In this document: piece after piece, positions 26,251 through 32,888 of the stretch
Layout: every line of letters begins with the position of its first letter
Numbering within the stretch: the first letter of the stretch is position 1
Origin: Pseudonocardia sp. T1-2H
GTDB taxonomy: Bacteria; Actinomycetota; Actinomycetes; Mycobacteriales; Pseudonocardiaceae
Length of the DNA: 64,000 bases
Assembly (NCBI RefSeq): GCF_038039215.1
Contig: NZ_JBBPCL010000001.1
Location: 2,666,001 to 2,730,000, forward strand
Direction: 5' to 3'
The notes under the pieces: generated by a model
Database searches by the model: none
What the model was told of the DNA's origin: nothing
The model's input: only the letters and a program-made list of their open reading frames with translations
Made by a program: the position numbers and the translations under genes

Positions 26251-26615
26251 GCGAGACCCCGAGCGGACCGTCGGCGCAGCACGCGCTCGACGCCGTGGCC
26301 CGCTTCCAGAAGGCCTTCGACGCCCAGGACGTCGACGCGATCATGGCCGCGATGACACCCGACTGCGTCTTCGAGGACACCTCTCCGCCGAACGGCACCC
26401 GCCTCGTCGGCGCGGACGCCGTACGGGCGGCGTGGACGACGCTGTTCACCGGGTCGCCGGACGGGGTGTTCAGCACCGAGGAGGTGATCGCGGCGGGGGA
26501 CCGGGTGGTGGCGCGCTGGCGCTACGCGTGGGGTGACGGGCACGTGCGCGGGGTCGACGTCTTCACCGTCCGCGACGGACTGGTCGCCGAGAAGCTCGCC
26601 TACGTCAAGGGCTGA
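26247..26615 (+). CDS. SnoaL-like/nuclear-transport-factor-2 fold protein
   Basis: The product is 122 aa. It is a single cone-shaped NTF2-like domain: FQKAFDAQDVDAIMAAMTPD and CVFEDTSPPNGTRLVGADAV, then strands ending RGVDVFTVRDGLVAEKLAYV. The fold includes ketosteroid isomerases and polyketide cyclases, but most small solo members have no known activity. The GTG start overlaps the preceding stop by four bases. It is the last gene of the operon before a strong hairpin. Confidence 0.88.
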   Translation: MSETPSGPSAQHALDAVARFQKAFDAQDVDAIMAAMTPDCVFEDTSPPNGTRLVGADAVRAAWTTLFTGSPDGVFSTEEVIAAGDRVVARWRYAWGDGHVRGVDVFTVRDGLVAEKLAYVKG

Positions 26616-26629
26616 ACCCCGGGACACGT

Positions 26630-26660
26630 CCCGTCCGCCCCACCGGGTGGGGCGGACGGG
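26630..26660. terminator. Bidirectional terminator hairpin
   Basis: A perfect 14-base stem, CCCGTCCGCCCCAC at 26630-26643 pairing with GTGGGGCGGACGGG at 26647-26660, has a three-base loop. It stands between the convergent SnoaL-like gene and the GntR gene. Confidence 0.82.
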
Positions 26661-26753
26661 ATGCCCGGAACAGGTTCCTGTGACGATCGCGGGCGCGGAG
26701 GCCCGCCGCGGCCGGACTCCACACTCCGGGCCTCGTCCGGCGGGGAGCTCGGG

Positions 26754-27416
26754 TCAGTGCCGCCCGAGGAGGTTGTCCGAGACGTTCTCCAGGTGGGTCC
26801 GCATCGCCTCGCCGGCCCCGGCGGGATCGCGGTCGCGCAGCGCGTCGACGATCGCGCTGTGCTCGCCGTGGTAGCAGCGGCGCAGCTCCGGGGTGGACGT
26901 CCGGCGCTTCAGCGTGCCCCACACCGGGAGCGCCCGGGCGGTGTTGAGCACGTCGAACATGTTCATGAGCAGCCCGTTGTGCGCGGCCTGGGCGATGGCG
27001 CGGTGCAGCCGCGCGTCCCAGGCCTCGAAGCCCTCGAAGTCCTCGCTGCCGCCACCGGCGTCGAGGCACTCGGTGATGCGGTCGAGATCCGCCTGCGTCG
27101 CGACCCGGGCGGCGAGGGTGGCGACCTGCGGCTCGAGGAGCAGGCGGACCTGCATGATCTCCGCCGGGCTCGTGTTCGCGGGCGCGCCCTCGACGGGCTG
27201 GAGCACCGCCTCGGTGAGGAACGTGCCCCGGCCGACGTGGCGGGTGACCAGCCCGTCGCGCTCGAGCGCCTCCAGTGCGCGGCGGATCGCGCTTCGCGGC
27301 GCGGCGAGCTGCTCGACCAGGGCTCGTTCGGTGGGCAGCTTCGAGCCCGGTCCGAAGGCCCCGGCCTGGGCGCCTTCCGCGAGGAGGCTGCGCAGCGACT
27401 GTTCCACCGCCATCAT
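26754..27416 (-). CDS. GntR/FadR-subfamily transcriptional regulator
   Basis: The product is 220 aa. The N-terminal winged helix-turn-helix (KLPTERALVEQLAAPRSAIR, RALEALERDGLVTRHVGRGT) covers about 25-75. The C-terminal FCD all-helical effector domain (SPAEIMQVRLLLEPQVATLA to HSAIVDALRDRD) covers about 90-215. FadR-type proteins are usually repressors released by an organic acid or related ligand. It is divergent from the FAH-hydrolase operon. The shared 148-base gap carries five ATTGGT elements (27443-27558), the likely binding array. Confidence 0.92.
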   Translation of the reverse strand: MMAVEQSLRSLLAEGAQAGAFGPGSKLPTERALVEQLAAPRSAIRRALEALERDGLVTRHVGRGTFLTEAVLQPVEGAPANTSPAEIMQVRLLLEPQVATLAARVATQADLDRITECLDAGGGSEDFEGFEAWDARLHRAIAQAAHNGLLMNMFDVLNTARALPVWGTLKRRTSTPELRRCYHGEHSAIVDALRDRDPAGAGEAMRTHLENVSDNLLGRH

Positions 27417-27442
27417 GTGACCACAGTAGCCGTAGCGGCGTG

Positions 27443-27458
27443 ACCAATCCAGACCAAT
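27443..27458 (-). promoter_or_regulatory. Operator half-array: two ACCAAT (minus ATTGGT) repeats
   Basis: ACCAAT occurs at 27443-27448 and 27453-27458, exactly ten bases apart, just upstream of the GntR start. On the minus strand these read GATTGGTC twice. They mirror the three ATTGGT copies on the other side of the gap and are probably the regulator's autoregulatory site. Confidence 0.6.
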
Positions 27459-27491
27459 CGCCGTTCTGCTGAAACGTGACGTTCACGGCCC

Positions 27492-27520
27492 TCGACAGGT
27501 CGAGATGGGCGGCGTACGTT
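27492..27520 (+). promoter_or_regulatory. Candidate promoter of the FAH-hydrolase operon
   Basis: TCGACA at 27492-27497 and TACGTT at 27515-27520 are separated by 17 bases, a fair match to -35/-10 spacing. Transcription from it would start near 27527, just before the three ATTGGT copies, so a bound regulator would block elongation or initiation. The assignment is from sequence alone. Confidence 0.4.
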
Positions 27521-27533
27521 CACCTCCGGCAGT

Positions 27534-27558
27534 ATTGGTTCCATTGGTTCAGATTGGT
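27534..27558 (+). promoter_or_regulatory. Operator half-array: three ATTGGT repeats
   Basis: ATTGGT occurs at 27534-27539, 27543-27548 and 27553-27558, spaced nine and ten bases, on the same helical face. The last copy ends six bases before the ATG of the FAH-family gene. The copies face the two ACCAAT copies near the GntR start, suggesting cooperative binding or looping by the GntR protein. Confidence 0.65.
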
Positions 27559-27564
27559 GCAGCG

Positions 27565-28449
27565 ATGAAGCTGGTGACCTTCTCCACCGGGTCGGCGCAG
27601 CAGGTCGGCGTGGCGGACCCGGACGCGGGCGTCGTCCACGACGTCAGTGCGCTCCTCCCGGCCGGCGCCGGCGTCCTCGAGGTGATCGAGCGCTGGGCCG
27701 AGCTCGGTCCGGTGCTCGAGCGCGACGCCGCCGGGCAGCCGCGGCACGCCCTGGACTCCGTCCGCCTGCACGCGCCGATCCCGGTGCCGCGGCGTGACCT
27801 CTTCTGCGTCGGCAAGAACTACCGCGAGCACGTCGTGGAGTTCGGCCGCAGCGGCTACGACCAGCCCGACCGCTCCGAGGCCCTGCCGGAGTTCCCGGTC
27901 GTGTTCTCCAAGGCGACGACCTCGGTCAACGGGCCGTTCGACGACATCGAGCCGCACACCGACGTCACCTCCGAGCTGGACTACGAGGCCGAGCTCGGGG
28001 TGATCATCGGCCGGGGCGGGCGCGGGATCAGCCGCGCGGACGCCTACGACCACGTGTGGGGCTACACGATCATCAACGACTTCACCGCGCGGGACCTGCA
28101 GCGCAAGCACAAGCAGTGGCTGATCGGGAAGTCCCTCGACACCCACGCCCCGATGGGGCCCTACGCGGTGTCCGCGGACGAGATCGACGACGTGACGTCG
28201 CTGCAGGTGCGGAGCGTCGTCAACGGCGAGCCGCGGCAGTCCGCCCCGGTGAAGGACCTCATCTTCGACATCCCCGAGCTGATCGCGACGCTGTCGGCCG
28301 GGATCACCCTGCTGCCCGGGGACCTGATCGCCACCGGCACCCCCGCCGGTGTCGGGATCGGGTTCGACCCGCCGAAGTTCATGGTCAGCGGCGACGTCGT
28401 CGAGGTCTCGATCACCGGCCTCGGCGCGCAGCGCAACCGGATCGCCTGA
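27565..28449 (+). CDS. Fumarylacetoacetate hydrolase (FAH) family protein
   Basis: The product is 294 aa. The FAH fold is clear: FCVGKNYREHVVEFG, the metal-binding Glu/Asp set in LDYEAELGVIIGRG, GYTIINDFTARDLQRKHKQW, and the C-terminal LLPGDLIATGTPAGVGIG. Family members cleave C-C bonds of beta-diketones or decarboxylate/hydrate ring-cleavage products with Mg or Mn. The ATG at 27565 has no recognisable ribosome site; ATTGGT repeats occupy the leader instead. It heads an operon with an alpha/beta hydrolase and an amidohydrolase, consistent with stepwise opening of a cyclic substrate. Confidence 0.92.
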   Translation: MKLVTFSTGSAQQVGVADPDAGVVHDVSALLPAGAGVLEVIERWAELGPVLERDAAGQPRHALDSVRLHAPIPVPRRDLFCVGKNYREHVVEFGRSGYDQPDRSEALPEFPVVFSKATTSVNGPFDDIEPHTDVTSELDYEAELGVIIGRGGRGISRADAYDHVWGYTIINDFTARDLQRKHKQWLIGKSLDTHAPMGPYAVSADEIDDVTSLQVRSVVNGEPRQSAPVKDLIFDIPELIATLSAGITLLPGDLIATGTPAGVGIGFDPPKFMVSGDVVEVSITGLGAQRNRIA

Positions 28450-28461
28450 GAAAGGACGCGA

Positions 28462-29223
28462 ATGTACGTCAACGGTAAGGAACTGGCGGTCGAGGTCGAG
28501 GGCGAGGGCCCCGCGGTCCTGTTCGTGCACGGCCTCGGCGGCACCTCGAACTTCTACCAGTGTCAAGCCGACGCCCTCGCCGGGAGCCACACCGTGATCC
28601 GGGTCGACTCGGCCGGCGCCGGGCGCTCGGCGAACGCCGACGGGATCAGCATCGAGTCCCACGCCGACGACCTGGCCGGGGTGCTCGACGAGCTCGGGAT
28701 CGACTCGGCCGGGGTGGTGGGCCACTCCATGGGCACCCTCGTCGCGCGCACGTTCGCCGCGAAGTACCCGGACAGGGTGTCCGCGCTCGCCCTGCTCGGC
28801 GCGGTCCGCGAACCGGCGGAAGCGGGACGGCAGGCCCAGCGCGACCGGGCCGCCGTGCTGCGGGAGAAGGGAACCGTCGCCGTCGCCCCCGGCGTCGTGG
28901 CGAACGCCCTGTCCGAGACCACCCGCCGGGACAAGCCGGAGGTCGCCGCGTTCGTCCGCGAGCTGGTCATGCGGCAGGACGCCGAGGGCTACGCCCGCAA
29001 CTGCGAGGCGCTCGCCGCCGCGGGCGACCCGGGCCCGGTGGCCCCGGACCTGCCGCTGCTGCTGATCACCGGTGACGAGGACAAGGTGGGCCCGCCCGAG
29101 GCCAGCACCGAGCTCGCCGAGGCCCACGGCTCCGCCACCGTCGAGATCGTGCCCGGGATCGGGCACTGGACGGCCCTCGAGGCTGCCCGCCCGGTCACCG
29201 ACCACCTGCTCAAGTTCTTCTAG
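28462..29223 (+). CDS. Alpha/beta hydrolase, 3-oxoadipate enol-lactonase-like
   Basis: The product is 253 aa. The oxyanion motif HGLGG is near 24, the nucleophile S89 lies in VVGHSMGT, the acid is in LLITGDEDKVGPPE and the His in GIGHWTALEA. Length and layout match PcaD-like lactonases and C-C bond hydrolases. GAAAGGACGCGA precedes the ATG, 12 bases after the FAH-family stop, so it is co-transcribed. It probably hydrolyses a lactone, ester or C-C bond in the same pathway; the substrate is unknown. Confidence 0.9.
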   Translation: MYVNGKELAVEVEGEGPAVLFVHGLGGTSNFYQCQADALAGSHTVIRVDSAGAGRSANADGISIESHADDLAGVLDELGIDSAGVVGHSMGTLVARTFAAKYPDRVSALALLGAVREPAEAGRQAQRDRAAVLREKGTVAVAPGVVANALSETTRRDKPEVAAFVRELVMRQDAEGYARNCEALAAAGDPGPVAPDLPLLLITGDEDKVGPPEASTELAEAHGSATVEIVPGIGHWTALEAARPVTDHLLKFF

Positions 29224-29304
29224 ATCCAGCACCCGGCTCAACCCAGCATCCGGTGCCGGCCGTCCTCGGCCGGCGCCGGCCCTCAGCGAAGAGGAGTGGC
29301 CACC

Positions 29305-30600
29305 GTGCCCGTGACACCCGAGAAGACCCTGTTCCGCGACGTCAGCATCCTGGACTCCACCGGCGCGGACCCCTACCGCGGGGACGTGCTGGTCGAGAAC
29401 GACCGGATCGCCGCCGTCGGCGTCGTCGACGCGGCCCGCGCGGAGGGCGCCCGCGTCGTCGAGGGCCGCGGCCGGACCCTGATGTCCGGCCTGTGCGACG
29501 CGCACACCCACTTCTCCTGGAACAACTCGGCCGACCTCGACGGCCTGGGCACCATGCCCGTCGAGGAGCACCTGCTGTTCTGTCTGGAGTCCGCGAAGAC
29601 CTACCTGGACTCCGGCTACACCATGTGCCTCGGCGCCGCCTCGGCGAAGGAGCGCCTCGACGTCGTCTGCCGGGACGCGATCAACGCCGGCCGCATCCCC
29701 GGCCCGCGCTACCTCGCCAACGGCCCGGAGATCGCCGTCACCGGCGGCGCGCTGATCAAGTCGATCACCAAGTTCGCCGACGGCCCGGAGGGCATGCGCA
29801 AGGCCGTCCGCGAGCTGATCGACATCGGCGTCGACCAGATCAAGCTGTCGATGACGGGCGAGGAGATCACCGGCACCCAGCGGGCAGAGGACACCTACTT
29901 CTCCGACGAGGAGACCGCGGCCGCGGTCGCCGAGGCACACCGCCGGGGGAAGCGCGTCTGCGCCCACGCCCGCAGCGCGGAGAGCGTGAAGATGTGCGTC
30001 CGGAACAAGGTCGACATCATCTACCACGCCAGCTTCACCGACGCCGAGGGCATGGACATGCTCGAGGCCAACAAGGACTGGGTGTTCGTCGCGCCGGGGA
30101 TCAACTGGCTCGTCGCGACGCTGTACGAGGCGGAGTCCTTCGGCTTCCCGCAGGAGGCCGCCGAGGCCGTCGGCTACAAGAAGGAGCTCGAGACCGCGAT
30201 CGAGGGCCTGCGCGAGATGCACCGGCGGGGCGTGAAGATCCTTCCCGGTGGCGACTACGGGTTCGCCTGGACCCCGCACGGCACCTACGCCCGCGACCTG
30301 GAGCACTTCGTCGAGCTCCTCGGCTTCACCCCCATGGAGGCGATCATCGCCGCGACCGCCTGGGGCGGGGAGATCATGCTGCGCCCCGACGAGCTCGGGA
30401 AGGTCCAGCCCGGCTACCTGGCGGACCTGATCCTGGTCGACGGCGACCCGCTCGCGGACATCACCGTCCTGCAGGACACAGAGAAGATCAACTACATCAT
30501 GAAGGACGGCAGGTTCCACAAGGAGGCGAGCGACGCCCCGGCCGAGACCCCGGAGAACCCCGGGAACGTCGACCGCAACCGGGCCGCCGCGCACGCCTGA
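29305..30600 (+). CDS. Amidohydrolase, imidazolonepropionase-like metal-dependent hydrolase (paralogue 2)
   Basis: The product is 431 aa. Metal ligands H67 and H69 (CDAHTHFSW), the His in VCAHARSAE and IYHASFTD, and the Asp in PGGDYGFAWTPHG are present. A GTG at 29305 is preferred to the GTG at 29296 because the GAGGAG site overlaps the latter. The C-terminal third is nearly the same, motif for motif, as in the amidohydrolase at 17506-18852, so the two are paralogues placed in separate catabolic operons. It closes the FAH/alpha-beta-hydrolase operon ahead of a strong hairpin. Confidence 0.9.
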   Translation: MPVTPEKTLFRDVSILDSTGADPYRGDVLVENDRIAAVGVVDAARAEGARVVEGRGRTLMSGLCDAHTHFSWNNSADLDGLGTMPVEEHLLFCLESAKTYLDSGYTMCLGAASAKERLDVVCRDAINAGRIPGPRYLANGPEIAVTGGALIKSITKFADGPEGMRKAVRELIDIGVDQIKLSMTGEEITGTQRAEDTYFSDEETAAAVAEAHRRGKRVCAHARSAESVKMCVRNKVDIIYHASFTDAEGMDMLEANKDWVFVAPGINWLVATLYEAESFGFPQEAAEAVGYKKELETAIEGLREMHRRGVKILPGGDYGFAWTPHGTYARDLEHFVELLGFTPMEAIIAATAWGGEIMLRPDELGKVQPGYLADLILVDGDPLADITVLQDTEKINYIMKDGRFHKEASDAPAETPENPGNVDRNRAAAHA

Positions 30601-30629
30601 TCTCCTCACCCGCCGACCACCGGCCACCC

Positions 30630-30662
30630 GAACCGCCCGGCACGCTCCGTGCCGGGCGGTTC
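30630..30662 (+). terminator. Terminator hairpin after the amidohydrolase operon
   Basis: A perfect 14-base stem, GAACCGCCCGGCAC at 30630-30643 pairing with GTGCCGGGCGGTTC at 30649-30662, encloses a five-base loop, 30 bases past the amidohydrolase stop. Confidence 0.8.
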
Positions 30663-30683
30663 CCGCCTCCTCGGGAACCGTCG

Positions 30684-31037
30684 ATGACCCTGTTGATCTG
30701 CCGCACCTGCCCCCGCTACGACAGCCGCCGCACCGGCGACTTCGGCCGGGCCCTGACGAAGGCGCTCGCCCGGGACGCGCCCGGTGCCGGCATCGCGGTG
30801 CGCAACGTGCAGTGTCTCGGTGGCTGCCCCGAGGACGGTGTCGTCGCCGTCGACGGCCCCGGGAAGGCCCGGGTGCGGTTCGTCGGGCTCGACGAGGGCG
30901 ACGCCGGCGCCGTCGTCGAGGCCGCCGTCGCGCACGACGCCTGCCCCACCGGCGCTCCCGGGGACTGGGAGGTCCCCGCCGGCCTGGCCGGGCGGCTCAG
31001 CAGCGTCACCTTCAAACGCCGGCCGCTCCCGGGCTGA
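30684..31037 (+). CDS. DUF1636-family (2Fe-2S)/thioredoxin-fold protein
   Basis: The product is 117 aa. Cysteines C6 and C9 (CRTC) and C44 and C48 (CLGGC) give the CxxC...CxxxC pattern of DUF1636 and related thioredoxin-like ferredoxins; a further Cys lies in DACPTG. Family members often sit beside cobalamin or metal-handling genes, but none is seen here. The ATG at 30684 is only 22 bases after the terminator stem, so it may have weak read-through expression or a promoter overlapping the hairpin. It is convergent with the amidohydrolase-2 gene (gap 16). Confidence 0.82.
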   Translation: MTLLICRTCPRYDSRRTGDFGRALTKALARDAPGAGIAVRNVQCLGGCPEDGVVAVDGPGKARVRFVGLDEGDAGAVVEAAVAHDACPTGAPGDWEVPAGLAGRLSSVTFKRRPLPG

Positions 31038-31053
31038 GCATCGCCCGCGGCGC

Positions 31054-31929
31054 TCAGCTCAGGCCGAGCATCCGGACGGCGTTGTCCTTGAGGATCAACG
31101 GCCTGACCTCGTCCTTGATCTCGAGCTCCGCGAAGTCGGCGAGCCAGCGATCCGGGGTGATGACCGGGAAGTCCGATCCGAACAGCACCTTGTTCCGGAG
31201 CATCGTGTTCGCCGCCTTCACCAGCTGCGGCGGGAAGTACTTGGGGGACCAGCCGGACAGGTCGATGTAGACGTTGGCCTTGTGCGTGGCGATCGAGATG
31301 GCCTCGTCCTGCCACGGCACCGAGGGATGCGCCATGACGACGGTCAGGTCGGGGAAGTCCGCGGCGACGTCGTCGAGCAGCATGGGCGCGGAGTAGCGCA
31401 GCTTGATGCCGTGCCCGCCGGGCAGGCCGGCGCCGATCCCGGTCTGTCCGGTGTGGAACAGCGCGGGGACGCCCAGCTCGGTCACGGCCTCGTAGAGCGG
31501 GTAGAAGGCCGTGTCGTTCGGCTCGAACGCCTGCAGGCTGGGGTGGAACTTGAACCCGCGGACCCCGTGCTCGGTGACGAGCCGCCGCGCGCGGGCCACG
31601 GCGGCCTTCCCGGCGTGCGGGTCGACCGAGCCGAAGGGGATCAGCACGTCGGGGAACTCCGCGGCGGCGTCGGCGATCTCCTCGCTGGACAGCGACGGGT
31701 GCCCGGTGCCGGCCGGTGCGTCGACGGTGAAGATCACCGCGGCCATGTTCCGGGCGCGGTAGTGCTCGGCGATCGCCGCGACCGTCGGGGTGCGGTCCTG
31801 GTCGGCACGGAAGTACTTGGCCGAGGCGTCGAGCAGCTCCCGGTCGAGGGCGAAGCAGCCGTGGCCGTCCTGTTCGACGTGGGTGTGCACGTCGAGGGCG
31901 GTGAGCGCGGCGAGGTCGAGGGCAGGCAC
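31054..31929 (-). CDS. Amidohydrolase-2 family (TIM-barrel decarboxylase/hydrolase)
   Basis: The product is 291 aa from a GTG at 31929 (GGAG eight bases upstream). The N-terminal metal site is DVHTHVEQDG. Later landmarks are GVRGFKFHPSLQAFEP, ALFHTGQTGIG, VMAHPSVPWQDE and the C-terminal VLFGSDFPVITPDRW with the metal-binding Asp. The family includes ACMSD-like non-oxidative decarboxylases and hydrolases of cyclic intermediates. It is the last gene of the minus-strand acyl-CoA operon, 14 bases after the dehydrogenase stop. Substrate unknown. Confidence 0.88.
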   Translation of the reverse strand: MPALDLAALTALDVHTHVEQDGHGCFALDRELLDASAKYFRADQDRTPTVAAIAEHYRARNMAAVIFTVDAPAGTGHPSLSSEEIADAAAEFPDVLIPFGSVDPHAGKAAVARARRLVTEHGVRGFKFHPSLQAFEPNDTAFYPLYEAVTELGVPALFHTGQTGIGAGLPGGHGIKLRYSAPMLLDDVAADFPDLTVVMAHPSVPWQDEAISIATHKANVYIDLSGWSPKYFPPQLVKAANTMLRNKVLFGSDFPVITPDRWLADFAELEIKDEVRPLILKDNAVRMLGLS

Positions 31930-31943
31930 GAGGGGCTCCAGGG

Positions 31944-32888
31944 TCAGGGCAGGTCGGGACGCGCGGCCTTGGCCGCGAGCAGCTGGGTGAGGACGGCGTC
32001 GCGGTCCGCGACCAGTGCGGCCTGGTCGACGCCGTCGAGCTCGGCGTCGACGCCGGCGACGAGGGTCGTGGACAGCTCGGGCGTGAGGGTGACCCGGCCG
32101 AGGTCGCGCCACCACCGCTCGGTGGGCGGGCCGAGGTGTTCGAGGATGTGCGCGAGGCCGCCGGGGCCGCCGGAGAGGTGCTGGTTGGCGAACGGGCCCA
32201 GGACGGCCCAGCGCAGCCCGGGGCCGTGGGAGATCGCGGTGTCGATGTCGGCGACGGTCGCGACCCCGCGCTCGACCAGGGAGTACGCCTCCTGCCAGAG
32301 CGCCGCCTGCAGCCGGTTGGCGACGTGCCCGGGCAGTTCCTGACGCAGCCGGATCGGGCGCTTCCCGACCGCGGTGTAGAAGGCGACGGCCCGGTCGACG
32401 GTCCCGGGGGAGGTCTGCTCCCCGGGGACCACCTCCACCAGCGGGATCAGGTGCGGCGGGTTGAAGGGGTGCCCGATCACCACGCGCTCCGGATGCGCCG
32501 GGCAGCCGCGCGCGATCGTGGTGGGCAGCATGCCCGAGGAGCTGCTCGCCAGGATCACGTCGGGCCGGGTGGCCTGGTCGAGGACGGCGAACAGGGCGTG
32601 CTTGACGTCCTCGCGTTCCGGCCCGTTCTCCTGGACGAAGTCGGCGTCGGCGACCGCGTCGGCGGGGTCGGCGACGAACCTCAGCCGCTCGGGCGAGGCC
32701 CCCTGGGCCAGCCCGAGCCCTTCCAACACCGGCCAGTGGGCGGCGACGTCCGCGCGCAGGCGGACCTCGGCCCCGGGCGCGGGATCGGTGGCGACGACGT
32801 CGAGCCCGTGCGCGAGGAAGTGCGCGGCCCAGCTCGCCCCGATCACCCCGGTCCCGACGACCGCGACCCGCCCGATCTCCCCGGTCAC
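31944..32888 (-). CDS. 3-hydroxyacyl-CoA dehydrogenase family protein (carnitine/3-hydroxybutyryl-CoA dehydrogenase-like)
   Basis: The product is 314 aa from a GTG that overlaps the stop of the upstream ligase gene (GTGA). The NAD loop is VVGTGVIGASWAAHF near the N-terminus, the catalytic segment is SSSSGMLPTTIARG and IGHPFNPPHLIPLVEVVPGE, and the helical C-domain carries GHVANRLQAALWQEAYSLVE. It oxidises a 3-hydroxyacyl-CoA or a 3-hydroxy acid such as carnitine. In this operon the first fits beta-oxidation-like steps on a CoA-activated chain. Confidence 0.9.
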   Translation of the reverse strand: MTGEIGRVAVVGTGVIGASWAAHFLAHGLDVVATDPAPGAEVRLRADVAAHWPVLEGLGLAQGASPERLRFVADPADAVADADFVQENGPEREDVKHALFAVLDQATRPDVILASSSSGMLPTTIARGCPAHPERVVIGHPFNPPHLIPLVEVVPGEQTSPGTVDRAVAFYTAVGKRPIRLRQELPGHVANRLQAALWQEAYSLVERGVATVADIDTAISHGPGLRWAVLGPFANQHLSGGPGGLAHILEHLGPPTERWWRDLGRVTLTPELSTTLVAGVDAELDGVDQAALVADRDAVLTQLLAAKAARPDLP

